Part shown: positions 24,267 to 34,099 of the stretch, one piece after another
Layout: each line of letters starts with the position of its first letter
Numbering within the stretch: the stretch's first letter is position 1
Source of the DNA: Bradyrhizobium sp. WD16
GTDB lineage: Bacteria > Pseudomonadota > Alphaproteobacteria > Rhizobiales > Xanthobacteraceae
NCBI RefSeq assembly: GCF_024181725.1
Contig: NZ_CP028908.1
Span: forward strand, 2,903,501 to 2,967,500
Reading direction: 5' to 3'
DNA length: 64,000 nucleotides
Position numbers and translations under genes: made by a program
Notes under the pieces: model-generated
Told to the model about the DNA's origin: nothing
Database searches by the model: none
Seen by the model: the letters and a program-made list of their open reading frames with translations, nothing else

Positions 24267-26987
24267 ATGAGGCTGGCGCCGGTTCTCACCCCGCGTGGTT
24301 TGCTGATTCTCAGGGAAACGGAGGACGCGCCTGGGCTGCAGTCCGAGGAGCGTCCTCGGCTGGCGGAAGCCTTCCTGCGGGGGGCCGGACACGGGCTGTT
24401 GCGCCTGGGAGTCGATGAAGTCGGGACGGTTCTGCCTCCGGTGCTGTCGTATTGGCGAGACTTCGGAGCGCGCTACGTCACCGCATTGTGCACCGTTCCC
24501 GGCATCGGCGATCGGTCGACCAAGCCTGAAGTCGCCGTTCCGGCAGATGACGAACTCAGCCGGATCGCGGCGGCCGTTCCGCCGATGATGGGCGCCGAAT
24601 ATCTGACCACGATGGTCCTGGCCGATCTTTGGCGAGACATGGACGCCGCCTTCGACGCCGAACTGGCCGACGCCAGGCTCTCCGTGCAGGATTTCCTCAA
24701 AGCCCGGCATCCGGCGTGGAACCTGATCGGGCGTGTCCATTTCAATCTCGCCGAGAACAGGAAGGACGACGCTGCCCCGTTCGCGTTCATGGCAACCTAC
24801 ACGACGCGGCTTTCGGCGGAAGCCAAAGCCCAGCATATGCCTCTCGGCAAGGCCTTGCAGGAGTATGCCGGCGCGAGAAATCGCGAGCGCCTGCTGTCGC
24901 TGTTGCTGCCCGTCCAGCGCGCCGCCGAGCATTGCGCCTGGCTGAAGGTCATGGTCGACGCGGGCGAGATCTTTCATCCGCTACGCTGGAGCCAGCAGGA
25001 GGCGCTGCAATTCCTCAAAGATGTGCCGGCGCTCGAAAGCGCCGGCGTCGCGGTGCGGATGCCGGCGAGCTGGCGTCTGAACCGCCCCGCGCGTGCGCAA
25101 GTCAAGGCGACGATCGGGGGGCGAGCGCCATCGCAGATGGGAACGGATGCGTTGCTCGACTTCCAGATGGAAGTGACGCTCGACGGCGAGAAGCTTTCGG
25201 CGGCCGAGATCAAGCGGCTGCTCGCAGAGGCCGACGGCCTGGTCCTGATACGTGGCAAATGGGTCGAGGTCGACCATGAACGTCTGCGCCGGACCCTCGA
25301 TGAATTCGAGGCGATCGAACGGCGCGCCGCCAGCGACGGTCTGTCGTTCGGCGAGGCAATGCGCATGCTGGCAGGCGCCAACATCGTCGAACAGGGTCCC
25401 GGTGGACAGGCACAGATCGACTGGAGCCAGACCGTGGCGGGTCCCTGGCTGGCGGAGACGCTGGCGGCCTTGCGCCGCCCCGATGGGCTCGCGCGGATCG
25501 ATCCCGGTAAATCCCTTCGAGGCTCATTGCGGCCCTATCAGCTGGCGGGCGTGCAATGGCTCTATCTGCTCACCCAGCTCAGGCTCGGGGCCTGCCTTGC
25601 CGACGACATGGGGCTCGGCAAGACCATCCAGGTCTTATCGCTTCTGCTCGTGCTGAAGAGCGAGACCAAGGACAGCCGACGGCCATGTCTTCTCGTGGCC
25701 CCGGCGTCGCTGCTCGCCAATTGGGTTTCGGAAATTGCGCGATTCGCGCCGGGTTTCAGGGCGCGCGTCGCCCATCCATCGGCTGCACCGGCCGAGCAGC
25801 TGGGCGCGGACGACGCCGGCAATCCGGACGCAGACATCTTGGCGGACACGGACCTCGTGATCACGAGCTACGGGTTTCTGGCGCGCTCGCCCTGGCTGGG
25901 GACCGTGCCGTGGCGATTGGTCGTGCTTGACGAGGCGCAGGCGATCAAAAATCCGGCCACCAAGCAGACCAGGATGGTCAAGCAGCTCCAGGCCGACACG
26001 CGCATTGCCCTGACCGGCACGCCCATCGAGAACCGGCTTGGCGACCTCTGGTCGATCTTCGACTTCATCAATCCCGGACTGTTGGGTTCGTCGAAGCAGT
26101 TCTCGTCCTTTGTCAAAGGCCTCGCCGATCGGCCGCATAACCCCTACGGACCGCTCCGCGATCTGGTCCGCCCCTACATCCTGCGACGCCTGAAAACCGA
26201 CAAGAGCGTCATCGCCGATCTACCCGACAAGACCGAGGTGAATGCCTTTTGTTCACTGAGCCGCAAGCAGGCGGCGCTCTACCAGCAGGCGGTGAAAGAG
26301 CTGGCGCAGCGGCTCGACGACGTCGACGGGATGCAGCGCAAAGGCCTGGTGCTCGCCATGCTGATGCGGCTGAAACAGATTTGCAACCATCCCTCGCAAT
26401 GGCTCGGCGACGGTGCATGGACCGAGCAGGACAGCGGCAAATTCGAGCGGCTGCGTGACATCGCGGAGGTGGCGGCCGCCCGGCAGGAGAAGGCGTTGAT
26501 CTTCACTCAGTTCAAGGAGACGACAGCCCCGCTGGCGGCGTTCCTGGGCTCGGTGTTCGGACGGTCCGGCCTCGTCCTGCATGGCGAAACCGAGGTCAAG
26601 AAGCGCAAGGAGCTCGTGCGCCGGTTCCAGGACGACGAAAATGTGCCGTTCTTCGTGCTCTCTCTCAAGGCGGGCGGCGCAGGGCTCAATCTCACCGCCG
26701 CCTCGCATGTCGTTCATTTCGACAGGTGGTGGAATCCGGCCGTTGAAAATCAGGCGACAGACAGAGCTTTCCGAATCGGGCAGACCAAGAATGTCCTTGT
26801 GCATAAATTCATTTGCCGGGGCACCGTGGAGGACAAGATCGATAAGTTGATCGAGTCGAAGAAGCAGCTGGCCGGGGATCTGCTCGGCTCCGCATCCGAG
26901 GTGGTATTGACCGAGATGAAGGATGAGGAACTGCTGCAACTCGTGGCCCTCGATCTGCATGCGGCGGCAAGGGAAGCGGGCGGATGA
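24267..26987 (+). CDS. SNF2-family DEAD-like helicase
   Basis: A 906-residue superfamily 2 ATPase. The first 430 residues are the accessory region found in bacterial SNF2 helicases. The motor follows: motif I DDMGLGKT (about residue 446), motif II DEAQ (about 555), TGTPIENRLGDLWSIFDF, and in the second lobe KALIFTQFKE, FVLSLKAGGAGLNLTAASHV and DRAFRIGQTKNV. It uses ATP to move along DNA or displace protein from it, or to remodel RNA polymerase as RapA does. It overlaps the SWIM gene by 4 bp (ATGA). Its ATG lies 20 bp beyond a hairpin repeat and has a weak ribosome site. Confidence 0.9.
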   Translation: MRLAPVLTPRGLLILRETEDAPGLQSEERPRLAEAFLRGAGHGLLRLGVDEVGTVLPPVLSYWRDFGARYVTALCTVPGIGDRSTKPEVAVPADDELSRIAAAVPPMMGAEYLTTMVLADLWRDMDAAFDAELADARLSVQDFLKARHPAWNLIGRVHFNLAENRKDDAAPFAFMATYTTRLSAEAKAQHMPLGKALQEYAGARNRERLLSLLLPVQRAAEHCAWLKVMVDAGEIFHPLRWSQQEALQFLKDVPALESAGVAVRMPASWRLNRPARAQVKATIGGRAPSQMGTDALLDFQMEVTLDGEKLSAAEIKRLLAEADGLVLIRGKWVEVDHERLRRTLDEFEAIERRAASDGLSFGEAMRMLAGANIVEQGPGGQAQIDWSQTVAGPWLAETLAALRRPDGLARIDPGKSLRGSLRPYQLAGVQWLYLLTQLRLGACLADDMGLGKTIQVLSLLLVLKSETKDSRRPCLLVAPASLLANWVSEIARFAPGFRARVAHPSAAPAEQLGADDAGNPDADILADTDLVITSYGFLARSPWLGTVPWRLVVLDEAQAIKNPATKQTRMVKQLQADTRIALTGTPIENRLGDLWSIFDFINPGLLGSSKQFSSFVKGLADRPHNPYGPLRDLVRPYILRRLKTDKSVIADLPDKTEVNAFCSLSRKQAALYQQAVKELAQRLDDVDGMQRKGLVLAMLMRLKQICNHPSQWLGDGAWTEQDSGKFERLRDIAEVAAARQEKALIFTQFKETTAPLAAFLGSVFGRSGLVLHGETEVKKRKELVRRFQDDENVPFFVLSLKAGGAGLNLTAASHVVHFDRWWNPAVENQATDRAFRIGQTKNVLVHKFICRGTVEDKIDKLIESKKQLAGDLLGSASEVVLTEMKDEELLQLVALDLHAAAREAGG

Positions 26988-27967
26988 GATATTTTGAGTG
27001 GCAGCCTTACGTGTCGGTGGCCGCGAAGCGGCGACAGGCCGAACGCGAACTGGCCGAGCTGAGGAAACGAGGGCAATCCGTTGCCCCCGTGACGATCGAG
27101 GGCCGCACGATCGCCAGGACCTTCTGGGGCAAATCGTGGTGCGTCAACCTCGAGCGCTATAGCGACTATGCGAGCCGGCTGCCGCGTGGCCGTTCCTATG
27201 TCCGTAACGGTTCCGTTCTCGACCTGAAAATTGCAAAGGGTGAGGTCGCGGCGATGGTTGCGGGTTCCTCGCTCTACGAAATCAAGATCGCCATCGCGCC
27301 CGTCAAGGCGGAGCGCTGGAAGGCCATCTGTCGGGACTGCGCGGGCGCGATCGACTCCCTGGTTGAACTGCTGCAAGGCCGTTTGGCCAAGGGGATCATG
27401 GACCGGGTCTGCCGGGAGGGCGACGGCCTGTTTCCATCGCCCGACGAAATCAAGCTGTCCTGTAGCTGTCCGGACTGGGCAGACATGTGCAAGCATGTCG
27501 CGGCGGCACTCTATGGCGTGGGCGCACGGCTCGACAAGAAGCCCGAACTCATCTTCGCGTTGCGCGGCGTGGACGAGAATGAGCTGCTCGCCGATGCCGG
27601 ACGAGACCTTGTGCGAACCAGCGCTGCGCCCAGCACGGCCAAGCTGCTCGGTGACAGCGATGTCGCGGCGCTGTTCGGGCTGGAGATGGCGCAATCCGCG
27701 GCTTTCGATACCGGCGTTTCCCCCGCGCCAAAGCGGCGCCGGGGATCGGCGACATCAAGAGGAAACGCCACGTCCGTCGCGACAAAGCCATCGGCGGCGA
27801 AGAAAACCAAGCCATCGACCGAAACCAGGCCATCGAAGAAGACCAAGTCATCGAAGAAGACAAAGTCATCGAAGAAGACCAAGCCATCTCCTGCGGTTCG
27901 GAAGAAGTCCGGGCGCAAGGCAGCCTCGGCCGGCACCGGGAAGGGAGGCGGACGACGCAGGTCTTAA
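26984..27967 (+). CDS. SWIM zinc-finger protein, partner of the SNF2 helicase
   Basis: A 327-residue protein. The SWIM motif CxCxnCxH reads LSCSCPDWADMCKHVAAALY (about residues 161-180) and probably binds zinc and nucleic acid. The segment before it (WGKSWCVNLERYSDYASRLPRG, YVRNGSVLDLKI) is conserved in SNF2-associated SWIM proteins. The C-terminal 80 residues are a lysine/serine/proline tail with tandem copies of KKTKSS, like histone H1 tails, likely for DNA contact. The ATG overlaps the SNF2 stop, so the two are translated together. I infer a helicase-DNA adaptor role. Confidence 0.85.
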   Translation: MRYFEWQPYVSVAAKRRQAERELAELRKRGQSVAPVTIEGRTIARTFWGKSWCVNLERYSDYASRLPRGRSYVRNGSVLDLKIAKGEVAAMVAGSSLYEIKIAIAPVKAERWKAICRDCAGAIDSLVELLQGRLAKGIMDRVCREGDGLFPSPDEIKLSCSCPDWADMCKHVAAALYGVGARLDKKPELIFALRGVDENELLADAGRDLVRTSAAPSTAKLLGDSDVAALFGLEMAQSAAFDTGVSPAPKRRRGSATSRGNATSVATKPSAAKKTKPSTETRPSKKTKSSKKTKSSKKTKPSPAVRKKSGRKAASAGTGKGGGRRRS

Positions 27968-28251
27968 CCTTCGGCTTAACTTTGCTTCCAGCGTTCGTAT
28001 GGCGGTCGCGCGCTCTCCGGCGCTTTTTTGGCAGCGCCTGGCCGATCTCATCGGCAAACCCGACGACGCGCAGCTCGAGGCGGCGCTGGGCTATCTCGAT
28101 CGCGGCACTGATCGAGCCGGCCAATCCCGGCAATCGATCGGGAAGTCGCGTGAGCGACCTGTAACGGGCGTCCACCCTCCGCCGTCGTTGGCCGGCTCGA
28201 CCGCGCAATCCAATATGCCGCGCGCTCCTTCGATCTCGCGACCGCCGCGCC
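27968..28251. other. intergenic, no confident gene
   Basis: A short plus-strand frame near 27999-28130 (MAVARSPALFWQRLADLIGK, then PDDAQLEAALGYLDRGT) reads somewhat like protein but has no ribosome site, no family and no stop in keeping with a gene. It may be a coding remnant. Confidence 0.25.
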
Positions 28252-29220
28252 TCACCTCAAATGACACGCCACGAAATGCTGCTCGCCCTCGTCCTTCAAT
28301 TGCGGCGCGATCTGCGCGCAGCGCGGCTCGGCCAGGGGGCAGCGGGTGTGGAAATGGCAGCCCGCCGGCGGGTTCATCGGGCTCGGCACATCGCCTTGCA
28401 GCCGGATCCGCCGGCGCTTGACCTTGGGGTCCGGCACCGGCACCGCGGAGAGCAGGGCCTGGGTGTAGGGGTGGCGCGGATTGCGGTAGATGTCGCCGGC
28501 CCTGGCCAGCTCGACGATGCGGCCGAGATACATCACCGCGACACGGTCGGAAATATGCTCCACCACCGACAGGTCGTGGGCGATGAAAAGATAGGACAGG
28601 CCGAGCTCGGCCTGCAGGTCTTCCAGCAGGTTGATGACCTGCGCCTGAATCGAGACGTCGAGGGCAGAGACCGGCTCGTCGCAGACGATCAGCTCGGGCG
28701 CGACCGCGAGCGCCCGGGCAATGACGATGCGCTGGCGCTGGCCGCCCGAGAATTCATGCGGATAGCGGCGCATGTGCTCGGCCTTGAGCCCGACCTTGAC
28801 GAGCAGGCTGGCGACGCGGTCGTTCCGCTCGCCGGCGGAAGTCGCCAGCTTGTGGATGGTGAAGGCTTCGCCAATGATCGCCCCGATCGTCATGCGCGGA
28901 TTGAGCGAGGCGAACGGATCCTGGAAGATGAGCTGCATCTTGCGCCGCATGGCGCGCAGCTCAGGGCCGCCGAGACCGGTGACGTCCTGCCCGTCGAAGG
29001 CGATCTCGCCCTCGCTGGGCTCGATGAGGCGCAGCACGCAGCGGCCGGTGGTGGATTTGCCGCAGCCGGACTCGCCGACCAGCCCCAGCGTTTCGCCGCG
29101 GCCGACCGTGAAGGACACGCCATCCACCGCATGGACCCGCCCGACTTCGCGCGACAGCAGCCCGCCGGTGACGGGAAAATGCTTCTTGAGGCCGGTGACG
29201 CGCAGCAGGGGCTCGCTCAT
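28252..29220 (-). CDS. dipeptide/oligopeptide ABC transporter ATPase (DppF/OppF type)
   Basis: A 322-residue ABC ATPase with Walker [10 protein letters not shown], signature [15 protein letters not shown] and Walker [18 protein letters not shown]. The oligopeptide_HPY C-terminal region has the Cys-rich [14 protein letters not shown] block that can hold an Fe-S cluster. It powers uptake of peptides with the ATPase, two permeases and binding protein encoded next to it. Its ATG overlaps the stop of the DppD-type ATPase by 4 bp. All five genes read in one direction. Confidence 0.92.
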   Translation of the reverse strand: MSEPLLRVTGLKKHFPVTGGLLSREVGRVHAVDGVSFTVGRGETLGLVGESGCGKSTTGRCVLRLIEPSEGEIAFDGQDVTGLGGPELRAMRRKMQLIFQDPFASLNPRMTIGAIIGEAFTIHKLATSAGERNDRVASLLVKVGLKAEHMRRYPHEFSGGQRQRIVIARALAVAPELIVCDEPVSALDVSIQAQVINLLEDLQAELGLSYLFIAHDLSVVEHISDRVAVMYLGRIVELARAGDIYRNPRHPYTQALLSAVPVPDPKVKRRRIRLQGDVPSPMNPPAGCHFHTRCPLAEPRCAQIAPQLKDEGEQHFVACHLR

Positions 29221-30197
29221 GCCGGCGCTCCCAGATGGCAGGCCATGCGGTGGTTCGGAGCGATCTGGCGCAGGACCGGCTCCTTCTCGGTGCAGAGCGG
29301 CATGGCGAAGCGGCAGCGCGGCGCGAAGCGGCAGCCGGGCGCGGGATTGATCAGGATCGGCACCGAGCCGCCGATGGCCTCGAGCCGGGTCTTGTGCGTG
29401 CCGTCGAGGTCGATGCGGGGAATGGAGCGGATCAGGCCATGGGTGTAGGGATGGCGCGGGTCGGCGAACAGGGCGTCGACGCTCGCCTCCTCGACCACCT
29501 TGCCGGCATACATGACGACGACGCGCTGGGCGGTCTCCGCGACCACGCCCATGGCGTGGGTGATCAGCATCACCGCCATGCCGAAGCGCTGCTTCATGTC
29601 CTGCAGGAGATCAAGGATCTGCGCCTGGATGGTGACGTCGAGGGCGGTGGTGGGCTCGTCGGCGATGACGAGCTTGGGCTTGCAGGCGAGCGCCATGGCG
29701 ATCATGACGCGCTGGCGCATGCCGCCCGAGAACTGGTGGGGGTAATCGTGGACGCGCCCCGCGGCGTTGGGGATCTGCACCAGCTTCATCATCTCCACGG
29801 TGCGGGCGAGCGCGTCCTTGCGCGACAGGCCCTCGTGGCGGCGCAGGCTCTCGGCGATCTGCTCGCCGACGGTGAGGACCGGGTTGAGCGATGTCATCGG
29901 CTCCTGGAAGATGAAGCCGATCTCCCTCGCCCGAACGTCGTCGAGCTCGCCGCCGGTCAGCGGCACGAGGTCACGGCCCTCGAACAGGATCTGGCCGGCG
30001 ACGATGCGGCCGGGCGGCATGGCGATGAGCTTGAGGATCGACATGGCGGTGACGGTCTTGCCGCAGCCGGATTCTCCGACGACACACAGCGTCTCGCCCT
30101 TGTCGATGGTCAGATCGACGCCGTCGACCGCCTGGACGATGCCGTCGTCGGTGCGAAAATGGGTCTTCAGCCCCCTGATTTCGAGCAGAGGCGCCAT
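29217..30197 (-). CDS. dipeptide/oligopeptide ABC transporter ATPase (DppD/OppD type)
   Basis: A 326-residue ABC ATPase with Walker [10 protein letters not shown], signature [15 protein letters not shown], Walker [18 protein letters not shown] and a C-terminal [14 protein letters not shown] block. It pairs with the DppF-type protein to drive the permease. The ATG at 30197 overlaps the DppC stop by one base, and a longer upstream opening is shadow sequence. The substrate is likely a peptide or peptide-like compound; the neighbouring M20 hydrolase suggests an acyl- or aryl-amino acid. Confidence 0.92.
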   Translation of the reverse strand: MAPLLEIRGLKTHFRTDDGIVQAVDGVDLTIDKGETLCVVGESGCGKTVTAMSILKLIAMPPGRIVAGQILFEGRDLVPLTGGELDDVRAREIGFIFQEPMTSLNPVLTVGEQIAESLRRHEGLSRKDALARTVEMMKLVQIPNAAGRVHDYPHQFSGGMRQRVMIAMALACKPKLVIADEPTTALDVTIQAQILDLLQDMKQRFGMAVMLITHAMGVVAETAQRVVVMYAGKVVEEASVDALFADPRHPYTHGLIRSIPRIDLDGTHKTRLEAIGGSVPILINPAPGCRFAPRCRFAMPLCTEKEPVLRQIAPNHRMACHLGAPA

Positions 30198-31114
30198 CAG
30201 ATCACCCGTCGCGCATCGAGGGCGTCGCGCAGGCCGTCGCCGATGAAATTGATGGCGACGACCGCGGTGAAGATGGCGCCGCCGGGAAACAGCGCCCAAT
30301 GGGCGGCGATGTCGAGATAGTCCTTGGCGTCGTAGAGCAGGCGTCCCCAGGTCGGCGTGTCGGGCGGAAATCCAAGTCCGAGAAACGACAGCGTCGACTC
30401 GGCGATGATGGCGGCGGCGACATCGACCGTTCCGGCGATGATCACCGGTCCGAGCGCGTTCGGCAGGATGTGCTGGACGACCTGTCGCAACGGGCTGGCG
30501 CCGAGGGCGCGGGCGGCTTCGACGAACTCCTTCTCGCGCAAGGACAGGAACTGGGCGCGGACGAGACGGGCGGTGGGCATCCAGCGCAGGCCGCCGATCA
30601 CGACCACGATCAGGATGAAGATGCCGACTTCGGGACCGAATACCGCCTTGAGGTTGTCCCGGAACAGATAGATCAGGAGGAGCAGGAGCGGCAGTTGCGG
30701 CAGCGACAGGAACAGGTCGGTGAGCCATATCAGCCCGTGCCCGACCGCGCCGCGCGACATGCCGGCGAGTGCGCCGATCAGCGTGCCGACGAAGACGGAG
30801 ACGATCATCGCGGCGAGGCCGACCGCAAGCGAGATCCGGCCGCCATAGATCATGCGGGCGAGGATGTCCTGCCCCAGATCGTCGGTGCCGAAGGGATGGG
30901 CGAGGGAAGGCCCCTCGAGGCGCGCGTTGAAATCGATGTCGTTGATGCCGATGCGCCAGAGGAACGGTCCGAACACCACCGCCACGACGAGAGCGAGCAG
31001 CAGCACCGCGCTGACCACCGCGAGCCGGTGACGGCGATAGCGCCTCCAGGTCTCGCGCAACGGCGAATAGGCAGGCCGCTCAGCGGAGAGAGATGCGAGG
31101 GTCAAGCCAGCCAT
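30197..31114 (-). CDS. ABC transporter permease (DppC type)
   Basis: A 305-residue permease with about six membrane spans and the EAA loop (EAARALGASPLRQVVQHILPN) that contacts the ATPases. It has the extra N-terminal span (AVVSAVLLLALVVAVVFGPFL) and FGTDDLGQDILARMIYG, both diagnostic of DppC/OppC. I start it at the ATG at 31114 (MAGLTLASLS), which overlaps the end of the DppB gene by 35 bp. Confidence 0.9.
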   Translation of the reverse strand: MAGLTLASLSAERPAYSPLRETWRRYRRHRLAVVSAVLLLALVVAVVFGPFLWRIGINDIDFNARLEGPSLAHPFGTDDLGQDILARMIYGGRISLAVGLAAMIVSVFVGTLIGALAGMSRGAVGHGLIWLTDLFLSLPQLPLLLLLIYLFRDNLKAVFGPEVGIFILIVVVIGGLRWMPTARLVRAQFLSLREKEFVEAARALGASPLRQVVQHILPNALGPVIIAGTVDVAAAIIAESTLSFLGLGFPPDTPTWGRLLYDAKDYLDIAAHWALFPGGAIFTAVVAINFIGDGLRDALDARRVI

Positions 31115-32039
31115 AAAGGACATCCGCGACGAGGTTGAAGAGCACCACAAGACAGGCGAAGACGAAGGTGACGGCCATCACGACCGGCGTGTCATTGGCG
31201 AGAATGGACGAAATCAGCAGCGAGCCGATGCCGGGAATGCGGAAGATCTGCTCGGTGACGATGGCGCCGCCGAACACCGCCGGCATCTGCAGCGCGATCA
31301 GGGTGACCACCGGGATCATGGCGTTGCGCATCACATGCTTGATGATGACCCTGACCTGGCCAAGGCCCTTGGCGCGGGCGGTGGTGACGTAATCGAGCCG
31401 GATGACGTCGAGCATCGCGGCGCGGACGAAGCGGGTCATGGAGGCGGCCTGGAACAGGCCGAGCACCATGACGGGCATGATGGCCTGGCGCACCTGTTCG
31501 ACGAGCCACCGTGCGCCGGTGGCGTTGATGTCGCTGGTGTAGACGAACGGCAGCCAGTCCAGCGTGACCGAGAACACCAGAATGAACAGGATGCCGGTGA
31601 AGAAGGTCGGCAGCGAGAAGCCGATGAAGGCGAGGGTGTTGGCGACCTGGTCGAAGATCGAATAGGGCCGCATCGCCGCATAGACGCCGACCGGGATGGC
31701 GATCAGCAGCGCCAGCACCTGCGCCGAGCCGATCACATAGAGCGTCGCCGGCAGGCGCTGGAGGATCAGCGTGTCGACATCGACGCGGCTGACGAAGGAA
31801 AAGCCCCAGTCGCCATGGGCCATGGCGAGCAGCCAGTGCAGGTAGCGCAGATAGATCGGATCATCGAGGCCGAACCTGGCGCGCAGCGCGAGGCCGACTT
31901 CGGGCGGCACGTTCGGATTGGTCGCGAGCTCCGCGAACGGGTCACCGGGCGCCAGCGCCAGCACGACGAACAGGACCAGTGAAATGCCGAGCAGGCTCGG
32001 GGCCGCAATCAGGAGGCGACGCAGGACATACTGACTCAT
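31080..32039 (-). CDS. ABC transporter permease (DppB type)
   Basis: A 319-residue membrane protein: first span IAAPSLLGISLVLFVVLALA, the APGDPF motif, the conserved periplasmic loop (LDDPIYLRYLHWL), about five more spans and the EAA-type loop TTARAKGLGQVRVIIKHVMRN. It forms the channel with the DppC-type protein. Its start lies 25 bp beyond the end of the binding-protein gene, consistent with one operon. Confidence 0.92.
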   Translation of the reverse strand: MSQYVLRRLLIAAPSLLGISLVLFVVLALAPGDPFAELATNPNVPPEVGLALRARFGLDDPIYLRYLHWLLAMAHGDWGFSFVSRVDVDTLILQRLPATLYVIGSAQVLALLIAIPVGVYAAMRPYSIFDQVANTLAFIGFSLPTFFTGILFILVFSVTLDWLPFVYTSDINATGARWLVEQVRQAIMPVMVLGLFQAASMTRFVRAAMLDVIRLDYVTTARAKGLGQVRVIIKHVMRNAMIPVVTLIALQMPAVFGGAIVTEQIFRIPGIGSLLISSILANDTPVVMAVTFVFACLVVLFNLVADVLYGWLDPRISLR

Positions 32040-32063
32040 GAGGGATTCATCCGCCGCCGGCCG

Positions 32064-33857
32064 TCAAACCTCCCGATACCAGTCGTGCAGGTTGTCGGTC
32101 TCGTTGGCCCAGCCGCTGATCACCGGGCGCAGGGTGTTGGAAGAGGCCTCGACCTTGAGGCGGTGCATCACCGGGATGAACACCGTGTCCCGCCAGAGGA
32201 CATCGTTGGCCTTGATGTAGAACGCGGCGCGCCTGAGCGGGTCGACCTCGTTATCGGCGGCGTCGATCGCCGCGTCGTAGTCCGGATTGCGATAACGCGG
32301 GAAATTCTGTCCCTGCCACTTGTTCTCCTTGGTCGCCACGTAGCGCGAATGAAAGCGGCGCATCAGCTGGGCCGGGTCCGGCTGGGTCATGGGGATCTGC
32401 AACATCTCCATGTCGGCGTAGAATTTCAAAAAGGTGTCGGGGTTGCCGACGTCGGAGGAGAAGAACACCGAGGCGACGACCGATTTCAGCTCGACCTCGA
32501 TGCCGGCTTTCTGGCAGGCCTGCTTGACGATCGCCTGGGTCTTCTGGCGCGGGCCGTTGATGGAGGTCTGATAGAGCAGTTTCAGTTTCTTGCCGTCCTT
32601 GGCCCGGATGCCATCGGCGCCCGGCTTCCAGCCGGCCTCGTCCAGCAGCCTCGCCGCCTTTTCGATGTTGAACTCCCACGTGGTATTCTTCGAGACGAAC
32701 TTCTCCGGGCCGTTGAGGAAGTTGGCGGTGGTTCGTCCGGCGCGGCCGTAGATGACTTTCTTGATCGCGTCGCGGTCGACGAGGAGCGCGAGGGCCTGGC
32801 GCACGGCCGGGTCGGAGAACAGGGGATGGCTGGTCTTGATCGACGACCGCTCGCCGTCGACTTCCGTGTTGGGATCGGTGAAGTTGAGGGCGATGAATTC
32901 GGTGTCGCCGCCGACCGCATAGATGGCCTTGCCCTTGCCGCCCTTCTCGAGGCGCAGCAACACGTCGTCTTCGACCTGAATATTCCAGGCGAAGTCATAT
33001 TCGCCGGTCTGGATGACGGCGCGCGCCGCGGAGACGGCATCGCCGCCGCCCTTCATCTCGAGGGTGTCGAAATACGGCCGGTTGGGCATGTGGTAGTCGA
33101 GATTGATCTCGCCGCGGATGAGGTCGCCGGGCCGGAATTCGACGAACTTGTAGGGACCGGTGCCGACGGGCTTGAGGTTGGCCGGCGCCTCGCGGGACCT
33201 GGCGCCCTTGTAGTCGGCGAACAGATGTTTCGGGATGATGGCCCCGGTGGCGCCGACAAAGGCGTCGGCCCAGAACGGGGTGGGCTGCTTGAACAGGATG
33301 CGGACCGTGAGGTCGTCGACCTTTTCGACGGTGATGTCGCGGTAGATGCCGATGCTCGTCGTCGAGGTGGCGGGATCGGTCGCGTATTCCCAGTTGAAGA
33401 CCACATCATCGGCGGTGAAAGGCTTGCCGTCATGCCATTTCACGCCGGGCTTGAGTTTCCAGGTCACCGACTTGCCGTCGGCGGCGAGGCCGCCGTTCTG
33501 GATCGACGGGATCTCGGCGGCGAGCACCGGCGACAGGTTGCCGTCGGCGTTCCAGCTGGCGAGCGGTTCATGGAACAGGCGCGAGCCATCCTGCTCCTTG
33601 GTGCCGGTCGCAAAATGGGGATTGAGCAAAGTGGGGCCCTGCCACCACAACAGCTTGAGCGGGCCGCCGCCGCCGCGTTTGGCCGGCTTGTAGGCCGACG
33701 GGCTCTGGGCCATGGCGACGCCGCCGATGGCAAGAATCTGCGTCGCCATCGGCGCGGTGAGACCAAGGCCGATCATGCGCTGAACGAAGGCACGGCGATC
33801 CATGCGCCCGTCCTTGACTTCGTCGACCATGGTTCGAAGTTCAGCGTCCAGCATCAT
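32064..33857 (-). CDS. peptide ABC transporter substrate-binding protein
   Basis: A 597-residue DppA/OppA-family (SBP_bac_5) binding protein. It starts at an MM pair preceded by GAGGA at 4 bases. The N-terminus has an RR-type export signal (MDRRAFVQRMIGLGLTAP, then AIGGVAMAQ). The fold is seen in LLWWQGPTLLNPHFATGTKEQ, WKLKPGVKWHDGKPFTADDV and VRQALALLVDRDAI. It delivers its ligand to the permease genes downstream. The length exceeds the usual 530 because of extra central sequence. Confidence 0.9.
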   Translation of the reverse strand: MMLDAELRTMVDEVKDGRMDRRAFVQRMIGLGLTAPMATQILAIGGVAMAQSPSAYKPAKRGGGGPLKLLWWQGPTLLNPHFATGTKEQDGSRLFHEPLASWNADGNLSPVLAAEIPSIQNGGLAADGKSVTWKLKPGVKWHDGKPFTADDVVFNWEYATDPATSTTSIGIYRDITVEKVDDLTVRILFKQPTPFWADAFVGATGAIIPKHLFADYKGARSREAPANLKPVGTGPYKFVEFRPGDLIRGEINLDYHMPNRPYFDTLEMKGGGDAVSAARAVIQTGEYDFAWNIQVEDDVLLRLEKGGKGKAIYAVGGDTEFIALNFTDPNTEVDGERSSIKTSHPLFSDPAVRQALALLVDRDAIKKVIYGRAGRTTANFLNGPEKFVSKNTTWEFNIEKAARLLDEAGWKPGADGIRAKDGKKLKLLYQTSINGPRQKTQAIVKQACQKAGIEVELKSVVASVFFSSDVGNPDTFLKFYADMEMLQIPMTQPDPAQLMRRFHSRYVATKENKWQGQNFPRYRNPDYDAAIDAADNEVDPLRRAAFYIKANDVLWRDTVFIPVMHRLKVEASSNTLRPVISGWANETDNLHDWYREV

Positions 33858-34099
33858 TGTCCTCGTCCGCGTCTCGCGTGTCCCGGGTGAAGATGGCACA
33901 CCGACGCCCCTCCCGGTCAACTTCAATCGACGCGGACACGCATTATCTGTGGGCTTTGCCTGATCTACCTTTGGGCAGAACGGCGTTCTGCTGCCCACGT
34001 CTTCGGCATTGCCGCGTTCCGGATGCAAGGCGCGTCGTAACGCGTCTTGCATTGCGGAAAATCGGTTCGTCCGTCAGGTCCCGGATTCAGGTCCCGGAT
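33858..34099. other. intergenic with a short tandem repeat
   Basis: The stretch includes a three-copy tandem repeat with a 13-bp period (CAGGTCCCGGATT, last copy imperfect) at about 34075-34110, which runs into the 3' end of the M20 hydrolase gene. Otherwise I see only a possible promoter for the transporter operon. Confidence 0.4.

Noticed and set aside
24267-27967. SNF2-SWIM pair as a DISARM-like defence system
   Set aside because: No methylase, nuclease or other DISARM component is adjacent; this pair is widespread outside defence loci.
32085-33890. 601-codon plus-strand open frame
   Set aside because: Shadow of the peptide-binding protein gene in high-GC DNA; no domain signal.
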